Assembly: GCA_000729835.1 (NCBI GenBank)
Contig: JFHB01000132.1
Location: 1-64,000 of the forward strand
Reading direction: 5' to 3'
DNA: 64,000 nt
Source: Atkinsonella hypoxylon
Lineage: Eukaryota > Ascomycota > Sordariomycetes > Hypocreales > Clavicipitaceae
Part shown: piece after piece, positions 13,601 through 24,632 of the stretch
Layout: each line of letters begins with the position of its first letter
Numbering within the stretch: the first letter of the stretch is position 1
Position numbers and translations under genes: made by a program
Notes under the pieces: generated by a model
What the model was told of the DNA's origin: nothing
Databases searched by the model: none
The model's input: the letters and a program-made list of their open reading frames with translations, nothing else

Positions 13601-16600
13601 CTCGACCTCATCAGTCTTGATCTTCTTGCCAATGAAATGAGAATACAATTCGGTCTGTGAGATGAGAAAGTTGAGCTTCCTCTTTTGACGAGCAGCTTCG
13701 CGGTCAGCCTCTTCTCGTCGGGCATTCTCAATTTCTTGCTTCTCAGCAGCCTTGCGCAAGTCACGCTCTTCACGTTCGTTGCGCTTCCAAAAGCCCATCA
13801 TATCTCGCATGACTCGTTTGGCACGGGCTTGAAGGTCCTTGGTACCCTTGTTGGTTCGGAGCTGCCATCGTTTAGCTTCCTTGGACGCTAAGATAGCTGT
13901 CTTCTTGAGGTTTGACCCCTTTGTTCCATATGATTCGACTGCCAGCTTAAAGGTTTTGTTGACATCCTTGCGAGCCATGTCTCTCCAAATTTGCTCGTAA
14001 ATCTGGTTGTAACCCTTGGTGCAGAATTTCTTCTCCAAGTCATTAACTTCTTCTTTCCTGCATTTGGCGGAGTCCTTGTTCTCTTTGCCCTTTTCAACTT
14101 CCTTGTCGTTGTCGTCGCCGTTGTCATTGTCCTTGTCCCTTTCCTTGTCCTTGTCCTTGTCTTTGATCCGGCCCTTGATCTTTATACGAACCTTGCCCTC
14201 TTCCTTGGGCGGGAGCTCTTTGCCGGCATCGAGAGCGGCCTGCGCAGCTTCGGCAGACTCCTTCTCGGCTTTCTTCTGCTCTCTCGTCTTCTTGAGGCGA
14301 GTTCCCTTGCCTCTACCCTTCTTTGGTGTGTCAGCGTCAGAGGCCAAGAAGCTGGACATGATGCCGCCGTCCAAATTCAGCTCCAAGTTGCGAGCTGGCC
14401 CCTTGATGCCCTTCTGCAGAATGAGTTTGGTTTGCTGGGCTTTCTTGTTGGCACGCTCGGCGTCCCGCAGATGCTTCTGGCGCTCGGCTTCATCTTCGGC
14501 AGCCAAGGCTCGAGCGAGAGCGGCTTCCTTCTGTTCGATAGTGACGGCCATAGACTTCTCCCGTCGTCTCTTACGTTGCATGTCCTTCTTTCGCTCCTTC
14601 TCGGCAAACAATTCTTGCTCACGAACTTCATGAAGCGCCTGGTCATAGAAGACGTCATCGTATCGTCGCTTGCCGAGCTCAGAGTGAAGAAGCAACTTCT
14701 TACTAGCAGCTTTGGCGTAGTCTTCGCGACGTAGACGGCCTTTTTCGGCGTCAAAGTCGGTCATGACGCGCCTGCGTTTCTGGGCACGGTCTTTGTACTC
14801 TTGTTCATCAAATTCGGCCGGATCAAGCTGTGGAACATCGTGCTCAATCTGTGTTTCCGAGCTTTGGATTTTCTTCTCCATATCGCTGGACCACGTCCTG
14901 CCGATCTTAGGTTGTCCGTTTGATTGGCGCTTCGAGGCTGACCGAGGCTGGGGGGACTCTCTCTTAATGGTGTAACGGCGCTTGGCCTTGGGAGCTTCAG
15001 CCTCCCGGATATCTGAAGCCCGACCTTTTGTTGGACGACGACTGGCCTTTTTCGTAGCAATTTGCTCCGACTTTTTGGACAAGTTGAGCTCTGGTTCTGT
15101 TTCTACGTCTTTATCGGCCTCAGCTTCAGTTTCGACATCCTGATCGGGCTCCGGCTCCCCTTCCACTTCGGCGGCTTCAGGAGTGGGAGTGGGAGCACTG
15201 CGTTCGGCAGCTAGTTTGGGAGCTGGCTCAGCACTGGACAAAATGTTGGAGAAAGACATGGGGTCAGCGGATCGGCTGGAAGTCTATTTTTGGGCACGGT
15301 TAGCAGGTGCTGTTAAGTCGGGTGGACCAAGACTGGGTAGCTCTGTAAAGCAGAGATGATGCGAAAGGGGAACAAAGTCAGGCCTGAATGGACGAAGGGA
15401 CAGTTACCAAAACATACATTTGTAGACGATGACGCAATTGGCTTTGATGGTGAAACCGCTCGCGGCTCGGGTTTGATGACAGCTGGCATGGCTAACGAAC
15501 CGTTTGGGGTTGAGTTCAAGATGGATGCATGTACATGTCTCTGTGAAGGCGAGCTCATATGAGCTGAGCGACTGGAGGGAGGGCTGTGAGAGCCGACGGG
15601 CAAGCGTGGATGGGAATGCGAAAGCGGACTCCTGGACCTGCTGTACGATTGCCTGGGCGAAGTGTAGTTGCGGCTGTTACTGCTGTAATAGGATGACGGC
15701 TGATGCTGTTCGGCCGATGGCCGATCGTATGGGTAAGGTTCACGTGTCTGCAAGGTTGTCCACAATGATTAGTGAATCGTGTTCACAAGTGGTGGCGAAA
15801 CTCGAAGCAAGTTGCACCCATGATGGCATCAAGATGTTGCAATGTGCGAGGTCCAATGAGAAAAGGATTGGGCTTCGTCCACAGAAGTGCAAGTATTAAA
15901 ATCGTAGAAATATGGCATCAAGGAGAGTAGAGTGGTGACGAAGTCTTTTATGGCATCATTCAACAAGTGGGCAAAGGGGGGAAAATTATATGAGGTCACA
16001 TCGAAGATGATGCAGCCAAAAAAAAAATAATAATAAAAAAGTGAAGCGGGCCACGGCAAAGCAGGGTGGAAGAGTGCGAGATGGTTCGAACAAGTGATGC
16101 AGATGCAAATTGGGGAAAGAGGAAAGAAAGCAAGTGCCGTGCACGAGTCTAATGGGGCTAGAAAAAAAAAAAGAAGTGGATTGATTGGGTTTGGGCTGCT
16201 CAACTCACCTTTGGCGTGGAGTTCTGGGGCGCGTTGTGCCAGGAGTCGGACACCATGCGTTCCTGTGTGGTGTCGGTCGTGGGGTCGTAGACTCGTCCAG
16301 ATGCCGCTTTCTCGCGTGTGTGATGATGGGATTCAGATGTTGCGGGCGGAGGATAGTAGCTGGATGACGAGGACGACGACGGCGCTGCGGCGTGTCGGGG
16401 AGACAAGGGCGGAGGCCCCTTGTGATGGTTGCGGTTGTTGGCCGTCGACGAAGATGATGATGGTGGTGGTGGTGGCAAGGACGCAGAAGCAACAGCACCA
16501 GCACCAACTAGCATCGATGTTGACGGCGCCATGTAGGAGGCTGGCCCAGTGCCAGCAATGGAGGCCGAGGAGGCGCGGCTTTGAGGGTGGCCGTGTCTGT

Positions 16601-17255
16601 GAGGCTCTTGGTGATGGATATCCGCGCGGTGGAGAGGTTGAGCGCTGTGGTGCAGCGACGAGGGCAGCGGCGAGGACAGCGGCGAGGACAGCGGCGGCCG
16701 GGGAGGCGAATGGGGGTTCGACGAGGCGGCGTGGTGATGGCCGTGGTTGTGGTTGTGGTTGCGGTTGCGGTTGGGATGGACACCGACGGGATGGCTGGCG
16801 TTGGAGTTGCTGGCAGGAGATGAAAAGGGAGGAGGATGGAAATCGGCGCGGGCGGAGCGGGTTGGTGAGGGCAGGCTGAAGCTGGCATTGGCATTGGCAT
16901 TGGCATTGAGGTTCGCTTTGGCTTTGGCGTTGGCGTTGGCGTTGGCGTTGGCGTTGGCGCGGGCGCGGGCGCGGGCGCTGGCGGTCGGGGAGGACATGCA
17001 AGTAGCCGTGGCTGATGAATCCAGCGTGGTGAGGTGTCGGTGCGCTGGGCTCCCTGCCTTTGAAGGCGCCGTCATCACATCGCGCAGCGTTGGCGGCGCC
17101 GCAGCTTTGTCGTGTTGCGACTGCGACTGCGACTGCGACTGCGACTGCGACTGACCCAGCGCCGGAGACGGCGAACGACCTCGCCACTGGCGAACATCGC
17201 CAAGCTGCCGCTGCCGCCGCGCTGTTCTGGACCGAAAAGTGTCATTTTCATCCAT
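10640..17255 (-). CDS. ino80: Chromatin-remodelling ATPase INO80
   Basis: Exons (minus strand) 17255-16209, 15747-15418, 15283-10870 and 10806-10640 give about 1985 aa, normal for fungal INO80. All joins keep frame: donors GTGAGT, GTATGT and GTGAGC; acceptors CAG, TAG and TAG. Order: a His/Ser/Pro-rich tail, the conserved VYDPTTDTT block and SRSADPMSFSNILSS, acidic/basic coiled regions, the DBINO domain (roughly 870-1010), the SNF2 ATPase with DEMGLGKT (about 1155) and DEAQ (about 1268), a long insert, and the helicase C half ending in TSADTVIFYDSDWNP and QAMDRAHRLGQ (about 1720-1840). It is the catalytic subunit of the nuclear INO80 complex, which slides and edits nucleosomes in transcription, replication and repair. 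The start is uncertain: an in-frame ATG at 17318 adds 21 residues. Intron 3 (10869-10807, 63 nt) has no in-frame stop. Intron 1 (461 nt) is long for this genome. Confidence 0.93.
16882..16980. repeat. Hexanucleotide repeats inside INO80 exon 1
   Basis: Runs of GGCATT, GGCGTT and GGCGCG units (plus strand). On the coding strand these read as alternating Asn-Ala, Lys-Ala and Arg-Ala dipeptides in the disordered N-terminal tail of INO80. Units are six bases long, so copy-number change keeps the frame. Confidence 0.9.
17116..17153. repeat. TGCGAC hexamer repeat in INO80 exon 1
   Basis: About six perfect TGCGAC units (plus strand) that encode a Gln-Ser tract on the minus strand, in frame with INO80. 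Slippage would lengthen or shorten the tract without breaking the gene. Confidence 0.9.
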
Positions 17256-17682
17256 GACGACCTTTGCAGCCAGAAAGGCAAATCCCTGGCTCGCAGCGGG
17301 TTGGCTCGCACAAGACAAAAGAAAAAAGAAAAAGAACAGTATTCTCTAGATGGCAGGCTCATGCGTGCGGTGCCGCAAAACCAAGCAATGCTAACCGCGG
17401 TCGCGTACGATGGCGTATGTCCAGCCAAAATGCCAGACGGCAGTTGATGCTTCGGGCACCTCTTGCAAATTTTTGTCAAGTCGCAGCGCGACGATGGCAG
17501 AGCAGACAAAAGTGTAGTCTAGTCGACGGTCGAGAAGCTTTTTTAGTAAAACAAGAAGAAGGCTCGCTGTGGGTGGAGAGCAGCAGCCTAGCTTTTTAAA
17601 AAAAAAAAAACCAAACGAGGCAGAGTGCAGAGAGGAGAGGGGGTGGTGCTTGACGATGATGTGAGCGTGAGCGCAGCTCTCG

Positions 17683-17718
17683 TGATGGTGATGGTGATGG
17701 CGATGGCGATGGCGATGC
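17683..17718. repeat. TGATGG/CGATGG hexamer repeat upstream of INO80
   Basis: Alternating TGATGG then CGATGG units about 430 nt upstream of the INO80 start codon, probably in the promoter or 5' UTR. Confidence 0.8.
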
Positions 17719-18214
17719 TGGTGGTGGTATGAGTGAAGGCCGACTTGCTGATGTGACGGGGGAAGGGGAGGGTGAAAAAAGACTCGAAACAAGCTAGGGA
17801 GAGGCAGAGGCCGAGATATGGAAGCCAGCTCAGCACAAAATACACGTCAGCCGTGATGCCGTTGCCGATTCAGCAAGAAGCCGAATCTGTCATGGCGGAT
17901 CATGTTGTTGAGCAGGGTACCAGGGCGTCATGTTGGTGGGTTGGCCTCGACCACGCATGTCGAAGGAGCCTATTTTGGATGCAGGCGTCTGGGCGCCGGA
18001 TAGCCCGCCCGGGTAGGAGAACCAGGCTAATTGGGGTACATGGGTATCTAGCAGGTACTCCGTTTATGGTAAGTGTCTACACAGATAAGCCGGTATCTAC
18101 CACGTGCCTGGTGCACGGATGTCCCTGGGTACATGCAGCTTGCAGCTTGAGAGTCTGGCGCAACTCAGCCTCGTGTGGATCTCGCCAGCACCTGCATGTA
18201 CAGATTACTTACAT

Positions 18215-18290
18215 GGGGGGGGGGGGCGGTAACTATAATGGGGACAGGGACGGGGACGGGGGACGGGGGACGGGGGACGGGACGGGCACA
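18215..18290 (+). repeat. G-rich tract with repeated GGGGGAC units
   Basis: A 12-G run is followed by GGGGAC/GGGGGAC units. At least four G runs of three or more bases lie within 50 nt, so an intramolecular G-quadruplex on the plus strand is possible. It lies in intergenic DNA. Confidence 0.75.
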
Positions 18291-19745
18291 AAGGAACTTG
18301 GGAGTAACTATGGGGAAACGCTGAACAACCAACCAGTGGACACAGCACAGAAAAGCAACGAGCAAGGTAGGCAAAATGCCAGATACATGCGAATCAAAAC
18401 ATGATTTCTCTTCTTTATCAAATGCTGACTTGATCTCGCTCGCTCACAATACCTCGCTCGTCCAGATCAACAAAACACCAAGCCACAACCGCCGCCGGCC
18501 ATAATGTGCCAGTCCCTATTGGTTGCGAGCACAAGTACATACACGGAGTACTCCGTATATCTCCACATCAGGTGCCTACGGCCTATCCAGGTACTCCCCT
18601 ATCTATGGAATACATACACACCAAGCAGTATTAATTACCACGCGGCCGACAAGCTATAGTAACCAGCCACAGGGCATTATACCACGCATCGCCCAGCACA
18701 AAACACCCGAACAAAGGTCGTCTACTGCCTCAACACCCCATGGCACGACGATGCTCCGTACACCAGCCAGCGACTAGAGACCTAAAGGACTTGAACCTAT
18801 CCCACGCTGACGCCAGGGACCAGCGGGCATCATAATAAGCCATGACCAATCAACGCTCGCCTCTCGGCCGTGAACTACGCCGTACGGAATACACGTACAG
18901 GGCATCTGCCACTGACGAGTGACGAGCTTCCCTAGAGCATACCAGACTCTAGATGTACAACTCAATTGGCGTCTGGTACACAAAAACCTTTGTAAACTCT
19001 TCTCGAAGGTCCCCTACACACACAAGGTTCGCACACGCACGACAGCCTCTGTGCTCCCTATCATAGCCGGCAACCGTGTCCCGTGTTATGACTTTCTGTC
19101 GCCTCTTTCGCCACGCATGAGGATGGAAACACCCGCCTGGACCTCTATTCTGTCGCCCACGTGCTAGGTGCCTGGAGTAACTAGCCAACCTCCACTGCTG
19201 CAGTGGTTTCCCGCAACTCCACTTGCACAAAGCGTAGCAGCGCGAATTGTTACCATAGATCCAGCCATGCAGATCAAACATGCGCTGGCACATCACGCCG
19301 TAGCATCATCGCGGAGATTTAGCTCTCTCGCGCGAGAAGGAGAAAAAAGAAAAAAAAAAAAAGGAAAATCGTCGCAATTTTTTTTTTTTTTTTTCCCACA
19401 CTCAACTGGGCCGTCAGCTCGCAAGGGAGGGGAACCCTGGCCGAGGTAAATGTCGTGCGTGGCAGCTTTCCGAACAGGCGCCTGGCTTTTCAAGTGAGAC
19501 ATTATTATAGCCCATAACCCCTTATTGCAGTCGTTGCCAATTCACCATAATAGGTAGCTTGTAAATAAAAGAGAAAATCGAGAAAAATGGGTTTTCAGGA
19601 GAAGAAGTAGCTCATCGACGTCTCTTTCCACATTATGTATCTTTTAGCAAACCTATCCCAGAGAGATTCGCTACGTCTCGATTCAAAAAGCCAGGCGGCT
19701 GCCGGACAATCCGGGGCTGTTGTCTGTGCTGGTCTCGGCTCGACA

Positions 19746-19793
19746 CAGGAATGCAAGACAGGAATGCAAGACAGGAATGCAAGGCAAGGCAAG
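19746..19793. repeat. Tandem 13-nt repeat
   Basis: About three copies of a 13-nt unit (CAGGAATGCAAGA) are followed by shorter GGCAA units. It lies in intergenic DNA and no function is apparent. Confidence 0.85.
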
Positions 19794-20581
19794 GAGGGAA
19801 GAGCACAGAGCATTTGACCTGGTTGGCCATTGTCGGACTCTCCTGCACGGAACTAGATGCACTGTCGGCGAGACAATCACCAGCAGTCTTTTCAGCTTCC
19901 TTTACTTGGGTGCAGAGCGAACGCCATCCCCAGGTTTTGACACAGGAAACTGGTCTCCGGCAAAGATTTCGCCGGTTGTGTTTATGTGCTTGTATGCTTG
20001 AATATCTGAAACAACCATTGGCGATCACGATACAACACACGCCTTCGCATAATCTCCTCCGACAATTTCATAAACGGATAAAAGCTTGCATCGTGAAAGT
20101 CGGGCTGTTTGCACGGCGAAAGCCCCACATACACGGATACAATACATGAAATGTACATAACAAAAGACACATATACGTGAGGTTGCGTATAAAATGGGTT
20201 TCAATTTCATGGCCTTTGCGTTCTATGCGCGGCATCCAAGCTAGCCCCAGACGACAAACAAATGGGGGGGGGGGGGGAGTTTTTTTTCTTAAAAAAAAAA
20301 AAGGGCCAAGTCTATCTCGTAACAAGCGCCTTGTCATGAATGCATGCAACTCACATCTATGAGATGTCAGGGCCATACCCAAGCGTCGGTGCGGCTTTCT
20401 TCTACCTCGGTCAATCCTTTCTTATGAAGCCCGACGATGTCGTTCGTCGCTATATCCTGTGCCGTCCACAGAACCACATTCACGTCGCTTTTTGGTTCAT
20501 ACCATCCTGTCTATACCCAAATTTTAGACCTTGGTGCCTCCTTATCTTTTATTCTTTTATTTCTTGGAAGCTTTGACGCGC

Positions 20582-22562
20582 TTATACAGCACCAGCGTTT
20601 ATCATCTTTTTACGCAGATAGTTCTTGTAATCCCCAATAGTGCCATCCCAAGGCTGAATGGTTTGGTTCTCGCACACCAGAATCTGCTTAGCAATCTTGT
20701 CCAAGAGCCTGCACGCAACGTTAGTATTTGACCTCATTGTCATGGACACCCATCTAGCACATACCTGAAATCATGAGAGACGACGACAACACCCCCGCTA
20801 AAGGCGTTGATGGCGTCCGCCAGACTGTCAATGGTAGGAATATCCAGACCGTTGGTGGGCTCGTCGAGAAGAAGCATGTTGGGGCTGTCAATAGCAAGCA
20901 GAGCAAAGACAATTCTGCTTTTTTGACCCTCTGATAAAGTGCCCATCAAGGCAGTCTGTGCGTCACCCGTCAGGCCATATCGTCCCAGCTGTTGGCGCCA
21001 GTACTGGTAGTCCTGCGACTTTTCCTTGTACTTGTCACGGACAAAATCAAGAGCCGACTTGGTAAGATCCAGCTGTTCGGCGCTGTGCTGAGAGTAGAGA
21101 CCAAGCTTCAAGTGAGTGTGACGAGTGACAGATCCGCCAGTGGGAGACAGCTTGCCAGTCATGAGGCGAAGGAGAGTGGATTTACCGACACCATTGGGAC
21201 CGACCAAGGCGGTACGGGAGTCCATATCGAAACCGAGTTCGAGATTTCGGTACAGGTCATCAGCGGGGTCCCCAGAGTACGAGAAGGTCACATTGTCGAA
21301 AGACAAGACAGGAGGGGGTAGCTTCTCGACATCGGCAAATCGGAAAGTGAAAACCCTGTCGGGAGTAACAGGCTGGATGAATCCATCGGCCTCCATCTTG
21401 TCCAAAATCTTCTGTCGAGACTTGGCCTGTCTGACCAAGTTGGCGTAAGTACCGGCACTGGCGATGAACTTCTTAATGTGGGCAATTTCTTCTTGCTGCT
21501 TAGTGTATGCTTTCATCTGATTTGTCTCGTTTTCAGCACGTGTCTTGGAGTAGGAGTCGTAGTTTCCACCATAGTACTGCAGCTTGGTTTCACGCATGTC
21601 AATCATGTTGGTGCACACGCCATTGAGAAAATCCATGGAATGGGAAACAAGAACAAGGGTTCGCTCCCACTTCTTCAGGTACTCTTCAAGCCACACACAG
21701 GCCTCGAGATCCAAATGGGCAGTGGGGTCGTCGAGCAACAGGAGAGACGGCTTGACGAACAGAGCCTTGGCGAGAGCGACTCGCATTCTCCAACCACCAG
21801 ACATGTCCTTGGTCTTCTTGTGGATGGTCTTCTTGTTGAATCCCAGACCGGTCAAGATAAGGGAGGCGCGCGTAGCAAAGGTGGAGAGGTCCATCTTGTC
21901 CATGTGCTACATAGTCAGATGTGTTAGCAAAATTATGCATACTTGATAATAACGACACAGGACTTTACGCTTACGTCATAAAGGTCAATAAGGACGGGGC
22001 TCTCGGGGCCTTCTTCCTCGAGCAGCTTTTCGGCAAGCTTGTCGAGACGCTCCATTTCATTCTCGGCCTCAGTAACGACCCATTCCAGGGCGCCGAGCTC
22101 ACTGGGAGGAGCACCCTCATTTAAAAGGTAAATGTCAATGTGCTCCGGAATGGGGAATTCTCGGGCAGCGATAGCCTTGAGCAGAGTAGACTTGCCACAA
22201 CCGTTTTCACCCAAGAGACCATATCGACGACCGAACGACAGTTCCATGGTGGAATCCGTGATGAGGACACGGCCATGGAAGACCAAACTGGTACTGGTGA
22301 TCTTGACGTCCTTGCTGGCTTGTGTTGAGGACAGTACACCAGTTGTGACACGGTCAGAGATACCGTGCTTGTCCATCTGCTCGGCAAGACGCTTCACCTC
22401 ATCCATCTTCTCGCCAGAGGTGGCAGGGGCATCATCCTGGATAGGCTTGCCATTGGCGTCGAGCTCAGGCTCCTGGTTCTTGCCCTTGGCGCCTTTCCCA
22501 CCCTTGAGCTTACCCTCGGCAGCCTTTTTGGCGAGCCTCTTCTCCTTGGAAGCGGACGGCAT
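20582..22562 (-). CDS. arb1: ABC-F ATPase ARB1, ribosome biogenesis
   Basis: Exons (minus) 22562-21975, 21906-20765 and 20708-20582 give 618 aa, the usual ARB1 length. The N-terminus is Lys/Ala-rich. ATPase 1 has GENGCGKST and MSGGWRMR; ATPase 2 has GPNGVGKST, LSEGQKSR and DEPTNGLD, with HDFR joined across intron 2 to LLDKIAKQ. There are two ATPase domains and no membrane segments, so it is a soluble ABC-F protein and not a transporter. In yeast ARB1 shuttles between nucleus and cytoplasm and is needed for 40S and 60S subunit maturation. In ATPase 1 the Walker B reads LLLLDDPTAHLD, with Asp in place of the catalytic Glu and Ala in place of Asn. That may be normal for fungal Arb1, but I could not align it. 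Introns are 68 and 56 nt. Confidence 0.93.
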
Positions 22563-24047
22563 ATTGGCGCAATAGTATCGAAAAAACAGTGGACGGAGTG
22601 TGGAAAAGATATGGTGTGAAGTGTGAGAAAGGGTGTCGGATCTATATTTGAGAACGATCGAAACTGAAAATCTTATTTCGCCAACACTGCTAGCGAGTTA
22701 GTAACGCAACCGGCCAGCCAGAAGAGAAATCAAAGGATTGCTGCGCCAAAGATGGAACAATGTACCAGGCGGCAACTGAGAATGGCACACCCGAACAGAA
22801 GTTTGGCTGGCAGAAAAAAGCCTAGAGATAAGTAATCGAGGCGGGGTGATAATTTGCGTTGCATGGTGGGGCGCAGCCAGAAATTTTTGGTTTGATATGA
22901 AGACTGACGTCTGCCCATATCAGGCATCAAATCAAGACTAAGGCATTAACTAATTAATCGCTCAGGACACAACAACCGTAACATGTGGGAATTCGCCACC
23001 GACTCGAGCGAAGTCCCCTTACGTACCTAGGTAGGTTATCTCGAGTATATGCAATCACAGCGCTATTTCGATTTATTCTTTCATTTCTTTCTCGGCTCGA
23101 CCCGGCCAACTGACTTGAGGTGATTCGGTGACTTCCGTCCTTGCCCGACAGAATGCGATGCTACTTTGCTTCGAGATACCAATCGTCCAGTCATGCGCGG
23201 GATACAACGTACCTAGGTACCTTCTAATGTACGGCCTTGTACAGGTTTTTTTCTCTCCTGCAAGCTGTTGGTGCCGCGATAAGGAAGGTCAATATTGGAA
23301 GCCACTCAGCCGCACATCAGCTGTTTGGGGCATCTTTGCACTAACAACAATCTGGAAGACCTTGGGAGAGTTCAACCTTTTTGAATTGCAGCGCCTCCAG
23401 TTCAATCGCAGGATCTTTAGTGCCCCTAAAATCGTGGCAGATTTAAGAAGCTAGCTAGCTTCTGCTCTGCGTAACAATTTTCGCATGTCGAGTGCATTGT
23501 ATCTTACACATGGACATCGTGTTTGGGCTCAAGAAGAGCACCTGCATTGATCTCACTGGACGTTCAAAGATTGGCGTCGACCGCAATGACGATTTCATAT
23601 GTGATTGACCCTTTGCTGATTGACGACCAGATAACGAAGGATTCGGTAGACGAACTGAGACCGTCGGTATAAATTCAGGGAGGTTGTTTGCCAGATTTAC
23701 AAGCTGAGCCTGCACTTGAGAAGCTGACAATGACTATTGTCCAGCAGAAGTCTCGACGCAGCTGCTGATTATTTGGGTCAGTTCGACTAATGGTATTCGA
23801 ACAGCAAGCACCATGCAGTAATATATGGCCACCAGGATCAATCTCTTGTCATTGAAGAATTATAATTTACGATGACTGATATCCAGACATCGAGCTTGCA
23901 CACAATTGGGCTGCAGGTAATAGCCTGGGTTTCGTTATACTTTCAGCCTGACTACCACCATTTATTCGACATTAACGATTGATTAGTGCGGATTTAGATA
24001 TACTAGTTGGATCTGTCCTGTCACTTGTTTCCGTCATTCCTTCCTCC
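22563..24047. other. Intergenic region between ARB1 and a small hypothetical gene
   Basis: About 1.5 kb, including the ARB1 promoter. Two palindromic ACCTAGGT sites lie near 23026 and 23212. No gene is supported: the frames present are short and have no motif. Confidence 0.55.
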
Positions 24048-24632
24048 CTATGCACTAGCATCGCGCTCAAGACTATCATACGCAGTATTCGTTGACAACT
24101 GCTTAGTGTCCCTGTGGGAAGCAACTCGCGGCGTTGTCGCCTGATTCAGTTCAAACTTGACTTCTGCTAGTCGGCTGGGGTCGTTGATGGACCCGGCCTC
24201 AGCCTCGAATGCCTTTTGCTGTCCGTCATGTACTTTTCCGTCGTCGAAATCACCCTCCTTGAGATTCTTCCCGTGAGGTCCACGAGAATCTGAAATGTAC
24301 TGGGTATTGATGTATGTTGGAGCTGCACCACCTTGGCTCCCATCGACGTTTGAGCTGGTGCCGCGAGACCTGTTCTTGCCATTAAGAGTATAAGAGCCAT
24401 CCTCAGGCTCGGCATCGCGGTTTTCAGCGAATTTACCATCGTCTCGGTATGACTCGGCGGCGAGGGAATCATCCAGAACTGGGCCAGTGGCCTCCTGAAT
24501 CACTGGGGCATTCTTGCCAGCATGAACCTGCGGGAGTCGTTTAGTGAGAATGTTTGATGGATGAATTGATCGATAGATACAACTTACCTTGGTGCCAGCA
24601 CTGGTCGCACTTCTAGTCTGGATGTCAGCCAT
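24048..24632 (-). CDS. Small hydrophilic protein of unknown function
   Basis: Two exons (minus), 24632-24588 and 24527-24048, are joined at GTAAGT...CGCAG in phase 0 and give 174 aa. The first 15 residues (MADIQTRSATSAGTK) run on into VHAGKNAPVIQEATGPV. The protein is polar, rich in Asp, Glu, Gly, Ser and Asn, with no signal peptide, membrane segment or catalytic motif. The clean intron and open frame on both sides argue for a real gene. I do not recognise a characterised family; proteins with this kind of start occur widely as hypothetical proteins in filamentous fungi, but that is recollection, not a search. It is transcribed in the same direction as ARB1, 1.5 kb upstream of it. Confidence 0.72.
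   Translation of the reverse strand: MADIQTRSATSAGTKVSCIYRSIHPSNILTKRLPQVHAGKNAPVIQEATGPVLDDSLAAESYRDDGKFAENRDAEPEDGSYTLNGKNRSRGTSSNVDGSQGGAAPTYINTQYISDSRGPHGKNLKEGDFDDGKVHDGQQKAFEAEAGSINDPSRLAEVKFELNQATTPRVASHRDTKQLSTNTAYDSLERDASA

Larger units (their letters stand above)
17256..20581. other. Long intergenic region, INO80 promoter side to ARB1 3' end
   Basis: About 3.3 kb without a supportable gene. It must hold the INO80 promoter and 5' UTR and the ARB1 3' UTR. It contains GATG/GATGGC repeats (17683-17718), a G-rich tract (18215-18290), a 13-nt tandem repeat (19746-19793), several A, T and G homopolymers (19344, 19378, 20261) and many TACGGAGTA-like motifs near 18540-18560. Open frames here are short and mutually overlapping. 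Confidence 0.55.

Noticed and set aside
13991..14734. 247-codon frame antisense to INO80, rich in Leu/Val
   Set aside because: It is a mirror of Lys/Glu-rich INO80 codons and has no family features; the minus strand is clearly coding.
16094..16879. 261-codon plus-strand frame over INO80 exon 1 and intron 1
   Set aside because: It is made of repeat-derived Arg/Gly/Val stretches; the minus strand has consistent splicing to known INO80 sequence.
18780..18860. tRNA-like T-arm on the minus strand (GGTTCAAGTCC)
   Set aside because: No matching acceptor, D or anticodon stems around it; the T-stem itself is imperfect.
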